In this document: piece after piece, positions 45,801 to 52,249 of the stretch
Layout of the letters: each line of letters begins with the position of its first letter
Numbering within the stretch: position 1 is the stretch's first letter
Origin: JAGTVG01 sp964543195
Lineage (GTDB): Bacteria > Bacteroidota > Bacteroidia > Cytophagales > Cyclobacteriaceae
Direction: 5' to 3'
Assembly: GCA_964543195.1 (NCBI GenBank)
Contig: CAZIXF010000015.1
Span: 1 to 64,000, forward strand
DNA: 64,000 nucleotides
Translations under genes and position numbers: made by a program
Notes under the pieces: model-generated
Seen by the model: the letters and a program-made list of their open reading frames with translations, nothing else
What the model was told of the DNA's origin: nothing
The model's database searches: none

Positions 45801-46213
45801 ATATCAACCATGCTGACTCCCGTGGACCAGGCTTTGGTTCCGCCTACGCCTGCTGATCCGGTTATATCTTCAAACTGGAAATCACCCTTGTTCAGATAGA
45901 GCCGGTTCGAGTGCATGTTGGACGTGAAATAAATGTCGATCAGGCCATCGTTGTTGATATCACCCAGACCGACCCCACCACCGTTATAAAAATTCCGGTA
46001 CCGGTAAATATTGAATTCTTCCTTATAATCGAGCCGGTTTACAAAATCAACCCTGGTATGTTCTGCCGGCATCTCGACGAACAGCGCATCCCTGTCAGTT
46101 TTTAGCATCTGCTGGCAACTTGTAGGCAGGATCAAAAATGCCAGCGGTAACAGGGCCCGATACAGGTAAAAGTTCCTTAAAAATATATGTGATAAAATAG
46201 TATTCACTTCCAA
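42836..46213 (-). CDS. Giant FG-GAP/VCBS-repeat lipoprotein with ASPIC/UnbV domain, copy 2
   Basis: A 1125-residue exported protein. The hydrophobic leader (LYRALLPLAFLILPTSC) ends in a lipobox-like Cys. Two propeller-like regions of VCBS/FG-GAP repeats (DINNDGLIDIYF, DINGDGWLDIYV, DYDRDGDLDLYLL and others) flank an ASPIC/UnbV domain at about 525-605 (NRFAIGARIMVF...GFQSTVDHRPLLGLG). Many DxDxDG-type loops predict calcium binding. It is closely related to copy 3 (46905-50246) and shares long near-identical stretches such as SIGFGLGVTVGD. It lies between the small lipoprotein gene and GH32, to which it is coupled by a one-base gap. Confidence 0.92.
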   Translation of the reverse strand: MEVNTILSHIFLRNFYLYRALLPLAFLILPTSCQQMLKTDRDALFVEMPAEHTRVDFVNRLDYKEEFNIYRYRNFYNGGGVGLGDINNDGLIDIYFTSNMHSNRLYLNKGDFQFEDITGSAGVGGTKAWSTGVSMVDINGDGWLDIYVCNSGDKEGDKRENELFINNGDLTFREAAKEYGIDDRGFSIHAAFFDYDRDGDLDLYLLNNFHKAIGSFNLEDNQRHLRDTVGGDKLFRNDGSRFVDVSIEAGIYGSIIGFGLGVTVGDVNQDGWFDIYVSNDFFEKDYLYINNRDGTFTEKLEDMMRSISAASMGSDMADINNDMYPEIFVTDMLPEYNDRIKTKTTFDNWANYEKGFKFGYYHQFTRNMLHLNNADGTFSEIGRLAGVHATDWSWGALIFDMDNDGMKDLFVANGIYQDLTDQDYIQYFANPRVMRMIITDNNVDYARLIEAIPSVKISSYAFQNLGNYQFEDQAAKWGLATPSHSNGSAYGDLDNDGDLDLVVNNVNMPAFVYNNQSRQYKPDNHYIAFDLKGGEKNRFAIGARIMVFSGNQVRYIEQMPMRGFQSTVDHRPLLGLGQISRIDSLIVEWPDKRFTVLRDLPADTLIALDQSDAVIMKNPPVQKEGKRQKQFAELFNPEVLDYRHEENYFVDFNRESLIYHMKSTEGPKMVKGDVNGDGLEDIYIGGAKDSPGGLFVQQEEGNFIRTNTALFEKDKVSEDTDAEFFDADNDGDLDLYVTSGGNEFPTSSSALIDRLYFNQGNGRFIKSDQILPASKFESSSCVRAADFDDDGVMELFVGIRLIPFLYGVPASSYILDNDGTGNFRDVTAEVAPDLNRIGLVTDMQWADIDGDGDLDMIITGEWMPVKILVNENGKFTDRTEEAGLSNSHGWWNCIASGDLDKDGDIDFVAGNHGYNSRFKASIEKPVTMYTNDFDRNGIAEQIICTYNGDSSYPMALKHDLINQLPFLKDKYPQYTLYKDQTIEDIFSPTQLENSVKVKAAVMATSLIINNGDGTFRLKPLQTEVQFSPVYAVSIDDINRDGNEDLIMGGNLYMVKPEVGRYDASYGEYLIGDGKGNFERVPPSHSGMRLENEIRDLFTIDTKLGKLLIVARNNERVQVFKINPDQ

Positions 46214-46273
46214 TTCGGTGATATTTTCTAATCCGTTTACAATACAGAATTTTTCCGCTGGCTGGTATTCCGC

Positions 46274-46915
46274 TTATCCGTCACCTTTTTTTTCCAATGC
46301 ATCCAGCAAGGGGTTCCCCGGTTCCCCATCCACCTCCTGATCCTGTTGCTTTTGAAGTTCTTCCAGTTCCTTTTCTACCAGAAGATCCGAGAAGACCACC
46401 CATACATACTGATCATCCTGTTTGGAAATGCTGATCTGCCGGTTTCCATCTACTTTTATATAGGCCATGCCTCTTTCCGGATGCCGCACTTTCATGAAAT
46501 CATCCCCATAGGCTTGTTTATAGACATTCAAAAGCTTTTGCTGCAGGCTGTCGGCAGAAAGATGGGTGTTCCAGGGTGCCCAGGCTTCGTAATTGAATTT
46601 AACGGGCATCCTCCAGATCCTTCCCTTATAAAAATCGGGGTAGAAATTCATATCGATTGAAGATCCCAATGTATCGATTTCATACAACACGGTCGTATTA
46701 TTGGTGCCCTGTCTGATCAGCCCCTGTTTATTCAGTTCCCAGCATTGTCCATAAAACTGTTTGTCCGTCATTCCCAACCTTAATCCCAGGAAAAGACTGT
46801 CATGTCTTTCTCCACTTGCAATTTCTTTATTGATCATTCGCTCGTACCGGTCGCGCGGCGTACAGGCCAGTATCAGACCGGCAGCAATCACCATAACTAT
46901 ATATTTAATCCTCAT
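46274..46915 (-). CDS. Lipoprotein of unknown function, embedded in the VCBS/GH32 operon
   Basis: A 213-residue protein with a lipoprotein signal ending LILAC, followed by TPRDRYERMINKEIASGERHD. The middle (about 40-175) is a compact alpha/beta domain with ERGMAYIKVDGNRQISISKQDDQYVWVVFSD. The last 40 residues are acidic and Gln-rich, probably a disordered tail. I recognise no family. The start overlaps the end of the upstream VCBS gene by 11 bp and copy 2 follows after 60 bp, so it is almost certainly co-expressed with the two giant lipoproteins. A role as an accessory surface or periplasmic factor is inferred from context only. Confidence 0.8.
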   Translation of the reverse strand: MRIKYIVMVIAAGLILACTPRDRYERMINKEIASGERHDSLFLGLRLGMTDKQFYGQCWELNKQGLIRQGTNNTTVLYEIDTLGSSIDMNFYPDFYKGRIWRMPVKFNYEAWAPWNTHLSADSLQQKLLNVYKQAYGDDFMKVRHPERGMAYIKVDGNRQISISKQDDQYVWVVFSDLLVEKELEELQKQQDQEVDGEPGNPLLDALEKKGDG

Positions 46916-49900
46916 GCCTATTTATTTTAAACAGTTTCAGTTTTTGGTTATTCCTTGCGAAAACAAGATATCGATTTTCCCCGATGGTTATTTCCTGAAT
47001 ATCCCTGATTTCTCCTTTAAGAAATAATCCCGATTCCCTGTAAGGTAAAAAATTAAAACGGCCCGAGCCGTCGCCGGCAAGAAATATCCCATAGGTCGCA
47101 TCATAGATCCCCGTCTCAGGTTTGGCCCGATAAAGATTCCCGCCCATCACGATATCGAGATTTCCATCGCCGTTGAGATCATCAGCATGGATCGCATACA
47201 CCGGAGCAAACTGCGCTTCGCGCGGCAACATCCTTTTCTCAAATTTTCCCTGACCATCATTGATGAAAACACAGGTAGACAAATTTACTACATTTAGTGT
47301 TAAAGCCTTGTCAATCTGTTCGATGGTAAAGATATCATTTATGGTCTGATTTTTATAATCCGCATAGGTTGGATATTTTTTCTTCAATCCCGGTAGCTGG
47401 CTGACCAGGTCATGTTTCATGATCATGGGATAGGCCGTATCCCCGTTAAAAGTGGTGATGATTTGCTCAATCGTCCCATTTTGATCGAAATCATTGACAT
47501 ACATGGTGACCGGTTTTTCAACCGAAGCTTTGAATTTTGAGTTCAAACCATGATTCCCCGCAATGATATCCGGATGCCCGTCTGCATCCAGATCGGCTAT
47601 CCTGAGTGTATGATACCAGCCTTCCGTGGCTTCCATACCCCATTCCAGGGACCGGTCGGTAAAATAACCGTTTTCATTGATCAGGATCTTTACCGGCATA
47701 TAATCCCCGGCTATTATCATATCAGCATCTCCATCGGTATCCACATCGGCCCATTCCATAGCGGTGATCATGCCAATCCCGGATAAATCCGGAGCCCTTT
47801 CAGCGGTAACATTGTTAAAATTCCCTTCCCCGTCATTTTCCAGCAGATATCCATTTACAGGATTTCCGTAGTAAAAAGGCATGAGCCTGATGCCTGCAAA
47901 CAGATCGATATCCCCATCCCCATCATAATCATAAGCCTTAATTACGGAGGTACTTTCAAATTTGCCTGACGGAAGAATCTGATCGCTGCGCGTGAACAGA
48001 CCTTGACCGTCATTAAAATACAGGCGGTCGATCAGGGCGCTTGAGCTGGAGGGAAATTCGGCCCCGCCACATGCCACATAAAGATCCATATCCCCGTCGT
48101 TGTCGGCATCGAAAAACAGGCAATCGGTATCTTCTGAAATTTTATCCTTTTCAAAAAGAGCCTGATTCGATGAGGTGAAGCTTCCATCTTTTTGCTGGAT
48201 ATAAAGCCTTCCGGGAGAATCCTTTGCACCCCCGATATACATGTCATCAAGTCCATCATTGTTCACGTCAGCCACATCCATGGCAGGACCCTCACTGGAA
48301 CGCATATGGAATAACAACCTGCTCCTTTCGAATTCATTGAATTCATTTTCATGATGAACGTAGTCAATGATCTTTTCCACATCTACGATTGCTTTTAAAA
48401 CCGGAGTATGATCCTCATTTATTTTTTTCATTCCTGGGCTCCTGGCATCCCTGATATCAAGCTCAAGTATCTGATTCGTATTAATTTCATACAGGGTCGT
48501 TTGCCGGTTGTCGGGCCAGTTAATCACCAGTGAATCAATCAGGGTAATATCACCCAATCCAAAGATCAGCCTGGAATCCACATTCGACTGAAAACCCCTG
48601 GCCGGGATCATTTCCTGATAAAACTGTTGCCGGCCGGCATATAGTGCCGCATTGGCCCCGATAGCATTTTTGTTTTTTTTGTTTCCTGTAAGCTTAAGCG
48701 TGAGATAATGATGATCTGTATTTTCGGTAACTAGACTTTTATAAATAAAAGGAGGCATATTCACATTGTTTATCACAAGATCCAGGTCTCCATCGTTATC
48801 CAGGTCGGCGTATGCTGCCCCATTCGAATGAGACGGCTTATCAAGGCCCCAGGAAGCCGCTTGGTTCTCAAAAACAAGGTCTTTCCGATTCCGGAATGCA
48901 TAATTCGGCACCCGTTCGGAAGGAATGGCATCGATCATTTTAAGAATGGCCTGTTCTTCGGTCCGGATCATATTTCGCACGATGGCCGGATCTGAATAAA
49001 AATTGAGATAATCCTGATCGAGAAGGTCCTTAAATATGCCGTTAGCCACAAAAATATCTTTCCAGCCGTCGTTATCCATATCGAAGACCAGGGCTCCCCA
49101 GCTCCAGTCGGTAGCATATACACCTGCGTACCGGCCGATTTCACTGAATGATCCGTTCCGGTTATTTAACTGCAGTACGTTCCGGGCAAATTGCCTGTAG
49201 TATCCCTGTTCTATATTGAACCGGTATCTTTCCCAGGTCTCATAGACGACCTTGGTCTTCAACCTGTCCTCCGGTTCCGGGAGCATTTCTGTTACAAAGA
49301 TCTCCGGATGACCGTCGTTATTAATATCGGCCATATCGGCTCCCATGGATCCCAGGCTGAGCTCGCGGATATGATCTTCAAGCTCTTCCCTGAAAGTACC
49401 ATCCTGCCGGTTGATATACAAATAATCCTTTTCGTAAAAATCATTGGATACATAAATGTCGAGCCAGCCATCCTTATTGATATCTCCCACGGTCACGCCT
49501 AGTCCAAAGCCAATAGCACTTCCGTAAATATTTGCTTCCTCGCTGATGTCGACAAAAAGCCCGTCATCATTCCGGTAAAATTTATTTCCTCCTAAAGGGT
49601 CTCTTATCTTTCTCTGATCCTTTCTGAGCTCATAGCCTGTAACTGATTGGAATGAGTTATTGAGCAGGTAACAATCCAGGTCGCCGTCTTTGTCATAATC
49701 AAAAAAAGCAGCATGGGTGGAAAGCCCTTTATTGTCGAGGCCGTATTCCTTTGCCTTTTCCGTGAAGGTCAGGTCGCCGTTATTGATAAAAAGTTCGTTA
49801 TGCCTGTTTTCGGTATCCGGATCACCCGATTTACAGACATAGATATCCAGCCAGCCATCACCGTTTATGTCGGCCATACTCACGCCGGTGGACCAGACGC

Positions 49901-50246
49901 CGGGACAGGCGACACCGGCTTTGACTGTTATATCTTTGAACCTGAAATTACCTTTATTCAGATATAGCTTATTATCGACGATATTGCCGGTAAAATAGAG
50001 GTCGGGAAGACCATCGTTATTGATATCACCGATACCGACACCACCTCCATTATAGAAATTACGATAGGTATAGGTATTGTATTCTTCGGTATATTCCACC
50101 TGGTTGATAAAATCGATTCCGACGGATTTGTTATCCTGAAGGATAAAGAGTGCCTCACCGGATCCCGCATCCGTTTTTCTGCCGGTCTCACAGGATAACA
50201 GCATGGCCAGCAGAATAAAATAACAGGTAATTTCAGGTACTCTCAT
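46905..50246 (-). CDS. Giant FG-GAP/VCBS-repeat lipoprotein with ASPIC/UnbV domain, copy 3
   Basis: A 1113-residue exported lipoprotein (FILLAMLLSC). Domain order is as in copy 2: VCBS propeller (about 35-500), ASPIC/UnbV domain (about 515-600, KNAIGANAALYAG...GFQSNVDSRLIFGLGD), and a second propeller region (about 620-1095). It is the first gene of the minus-strand unit, with a canonical promoter 62 bp upstream of its start, and overlaps the following small lipoprotein gene by 11 bp. Similarity to copy 2 along the full length indicates tandem duplication. Binding of polysaccharide or a surface partner of SusC/SusD is inference. Confidence 0.92.
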   Translation of the reverse strand: MRVPEITCYFILLAMLLSCETGRKTDAGSGEALFILQDNKSVGIDFINQVEYTEEYNTYTYRNFYNGGGVGIGDINNDGLPDLYFTGNIVDNKLYLNKGNFRFKDITVKAGVACPGVWSTGVSMADINGDGWLDIYVCKSGDPDTENRHNELFINNGDLTFTEKAKEYGLDNKGLSTHAAFFDYDKDGDLDCYLLNNSFQSVTGYELRKDQRKIRDPLGGNKFYRNDDGLFVDISEEANIYGSAIGFGLGVTVGDINKDGWLDIYVSNDFYEKDYLYINRQDGTFREELEDHIRELSLGSMGADMADINNDGHPEIFVTEMLPEPEDRLKTKVVYETWERYRFNIEQGYYRQFARNVLQLNNRNGSFSEIGRYAGVYATDWSWGALVFDMDNDGWKDIFVANGIFKDLLDQDYLNFYSDPAIVRNMIRTEEQAILKMIDAIPSERVPNYAFRNRKDLVFENQAASWGLDKPSHSNGAAYADLDNDGDLDLVINNVNMPPFIYKSLVTENTDHHYLTLKLTGNKKNKNAIGANAALYAGRQQFYQEMIPARGFQSNVDSRLIFGLGDITLIDSLVINWPDNRQTTLYEINTNQILELDIRDARSPGMKKINEDHTPVLKAIVDVEKIIDYVHHENEFNEFERSRLLFHMRSSEGPAMDVADVNNDGLDDMYIGGAKDSPGRLYIQQKDGSFTSSNQALFEKDKISEDTDCLFFDADNDGDMDLYVACGGAEFPSSSSALIDRLYFNDGQGLFTRSDQILPSGKFESTSVIKAYDYDGDGDIDLFAGIRLMPFYYGNPVNGYLLENDGEGNFNNVTAERAPDLSGIGMITAMEWADVDTDGDADMIIAGDYMPVKILINENGYFTDRSLEWGMEATEGWYHTLRIADLDADGHPDIIAGNHGLNSKFKASVEKPVTMYVNDFDQNGTIEQIITTFNGDTAYPMIMKHDLVSQLPGLKKKYPTYADYKNQTINDIFTIEQIDKALTLNVVNLSTCVFINDGQGKFEKRMLPREAQFAPVYAIHADDLNGDGNLDIVMGGNLYRAKPETGIYDATYGIFLAGDGSGRFNFLPYRESGLFLKGEIRDIQEITIGENRYLVFARNNQKLKLFKINRHED

Positions 50247-50307
50247 TTCTTTCTCCAGAAGGTGCCCGGAAGGTTTCCCGAAAGGGTATATCTATTATTA
50301 ATATATT

Positions 50308-50338
50308 CAAAAATAGGACAGAAGCATGAAAAAACAAA
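50308..50338 (-). promoter_or_regulatory. Bacteroidota-type promoter of the VCBS/UnbV-GH32 operon
   Basis: On the minus strand, TTTG (50338-50335) and TATTTTTG (50315-50308) are 19 bp apart, a perfect consensus match. The -7 box is 61 bp from the ATG at 50246. This indicates transcription independent of susCD, which ends at the terminator at 50438-50472. Confidence 0.7.
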
Positions 50339-50358
50339 CAGTCCATGCATGGCTCTCA

Positions 50359-50425
50359 ACTCATCGTATGACTTGCCAGTACTCATCGCATGACTCCAAG
50401 TCATCCGATGAGTCATACAATGAGT
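50359..50425. promoter_or_regulatory. Cluster of four 15-bp near-palindromes, possible operator or activator site
   Basis: The 15-mer ACTCATCGTATGACT (50359-50373) recurs as ACTCATCGCATGACT (50381-50395). Both then appear inverted with one mismatch each (50399-50413 and 50411-50425). The two inner copies form a stem with a 3-base loop and the outer copies nest around it. A separate perfect palindrome CCATGCATGG is at 50343-50352. The cluster starts 21 bp upstream of the -33 box of the VCBS operon, a suitable place for a dimeric regulator. Confidence 0.6.
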
Positions 50426-50437
50426 ATGAATTCCATA

Positions 50438-50472
50438 AAAAAAGCGGGCAGGTATAACCGGCCCGCTTTTTT
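50438..50472 (-). terminator. Rho-independent terminator after susD (bidirectional shape)
   Basis: A 12-bp perfect stem, AAAAAAGCGGGC with GCCCGCTTTTTT, and an 11-base loop, so it has T-runs in both directions. It lies 17 bp after the susD stop on the minus strand. Confidence 0.9.
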
Positions 50473-50488
50473 ATTACTGTTTTTATGA

Positions 50489-52204
50489 TTAATATCCGGG
50501 GTTTTGTTGCAGATTCTTATTCGCATCAAGCTGACCTCTGGGTATCGGGAAAATAATCGTATGATCCCCTCCATTATATACGTCACCCGGATTGTTGGCT
50601 GGAAGTCCCCACAGTAATCTTTCCTGACCATCCACAACCTCGGTTTCCGTGAACAATCCCCAACGGATCAGATCGCGTCTTCTTGTCAATTCTCCAAACA
50701 TCTCACGTCCCCGTTCATTCAGCAATTCTCCGCCCGGAACAATTCCACCACCAATATCGAAGCTCAGTTCACCATCAAGTGTGGTCAGATCATCCACACC
50801 AGCCCGCGCACGGATCTGGTTAACCAGCGCCAGAGCTTCAGAATGTGTCGGATTACCCGTTTGACGCCACAAGGCTTCAGCTTTAACCAGAAGTATATCG
50901 GCATACCGGAATATGGCAAAATCATTGTTCATATTCGGAGTGGCCCCCAATTCATGCTCCCACTTACTTATCCGTACACCGTCCTGGCGCAAAGCATTCG
51001 GGCCAAGTTCATGGATGACCGGTGCACCGGATCCTACACTTCCCAAATTCACAGGAGCTCCATCCGGATCAACCGGTTTTTCGGGATTATTCGGATCAGC
51101 CTGTTCCCATCCCGTGTCTGTAACCGGAGCACCCCCCGATGTATATTGAAATCCTGCCAAAAAATTACCTCTTACAACAGAAGGCCCATCAAGGGTTCCC
51201 GGTTGCCCTTTTCTCAAATCACCATCTTCATAAGAATTATAAAATTCTTCGAGGGAACAGAAACCATTCCAGGGCTGGGAAGTGAAGTTGAAAGTCTGCT
51301 GGTTACCATAATGACCGGTACGCATGTTCATATTAAACCCGCCAAAGAATACTTCATCATAAGGAATGGACCAGATCATCTCGTTGGTACCGGTATTGGC
51401 GGCTGAGAAATTGGCAAAATAATCACCTTCCAAAGCGAATCCACCGTTATTGATGATATCATCACAGGCAGCAATCGCCTGGTCCCACATGGCTGTTCCT
51501 GTGTATACCTCTGCATTCAGGTAAAGATGTGCCTGCAGGGCTTTGGCACCCCAATAGGTCATACGCCCATAGGTTTCTCCGGATTTCTCTTTCGTCAGCA
51601 TAGGAATATTTTCGTTGAGGCTCTGTACAAGATTAGCAAAAATATCCGCTCTTGAATTAGTCGACGGTTCTGCGGGTGCATCAAAAAATGAATCCACATA
51701 GGGAACATTCCCATACGCATCCATCAGTAACCAGTAGAAAAAGGATCTCAACACTTTCAGTTCGGCAATAATAGCTTCCCCTTCAGCCTGGTCTACCTGT
51801 CCTGTTTCGACAAGCGATTCGAACAGCGCTATATTCCGGTTAGCATTGTTTACTCCACCGAAACCAAAATTCCAGGCTCCGCCAATTATAGGGTCCTCTA
51901 AGTTCCAGGAATGAAGATGTAACCTTCTCCAGTGACCGCCGTCATCCCAGTCCTGGCCCCGGGTAGGGACCACCATTTCATCCGTACAAACTTCATTTGC
52001 ATTATGAATATCGTTTGAAGCATATCCGCCCAGGCTCGAATAGGCAGCACCCAGGGCCGAGACGAATTGCTCTTCCGACTGAAGGAAGTCATCCGGAGTC
52101 ACATCGCTATACAATTCTTCATCCAGGTTTGTACATGACTGGTTGAGACCAGCCACCAGTAAAACCAGGAGAGTGATTTTTCCGATTAAATATATTCTTT
52201 TCAT
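50489..52204 (-). CDS. SusD/RagB-family nutrient-binding lipoprotein
   Basis: About 571 residues from the ATG at 52204, which gives a proper lipoprotein signal (Cys24 in GLNQSC). An in-frame start 33 bp upstream adds a charged tail and is rejected. SusD proteins are surface lids of SusC transporters that capture glycans. Typical features are LDEELYSDVTPDDF after the anchor, the TPR-like helical core (AEGEAIIAELKVLRSFFYWLLMDAYGNVPYV), and the C-terminal RRRDLIRWGLF and FPIPRGQLDANKNLQQNPGY. It follows susC by 45 bp and ends at a strong terminator. Confidence 0.96.
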   Translation of the reverse strand: MKRIYLIGKITLLVLLVAGLNQSCTNLDEELYSDVTPDDFLQSEEQFVSALGAAYSSLGGYASNDIHNANEVCTDEMVVPTRGQDWDDGGHWRRLHLHSWNLEDPIIGGAWNFGFGGVNNANRNIALFESLVETGQVDQAEGEAIIAELKVLRSFFYWLLMDAYGNVPYVDSFFDAPAEPSTNSRADIFANLVQSLNENIPMLTKEKSGETYGRMTYWGAKALQAHLYLNAEVYTGTAMWDQAIAACDDIINNGGFALEGDYFANFSAANTGTNEMIWSIPYDEVFFGGFNMNMRTGHYGNQQTFNFTSQPWNGFCSLEEFYNSYEDGDLRKGQPGTLDGPSVVRGNFLAGFQYTSGGAPVTDTGWEQADPNNPEKPVDPDGAPVNLGSVGSGAPVIHELGPNALRQDGVRISKWEHELGATPNMNNDFAIFRYADILLVKAEALWRQTGNPTHSEALALVNQIRARAGVDDLTTLDGELSFDIGGGIVPGGELLNERGREMFGELTRRRDLIRWGLFTETEVVDGQERLLWGLPANNPGDVYNGGDHTIIFPIPRGQLDANKNLQQNPGY

Positions 52205-52249
52205 AAGATATTTATTTTCTGTTTCTTCAATTTTCATCAGTATTTCAAA

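Noticed and set aside
50843..51406. 187-aa plus-strand ORF opposite susD
   Set aside because: No recognisable domain; SusD on the other strand is complete and in context.
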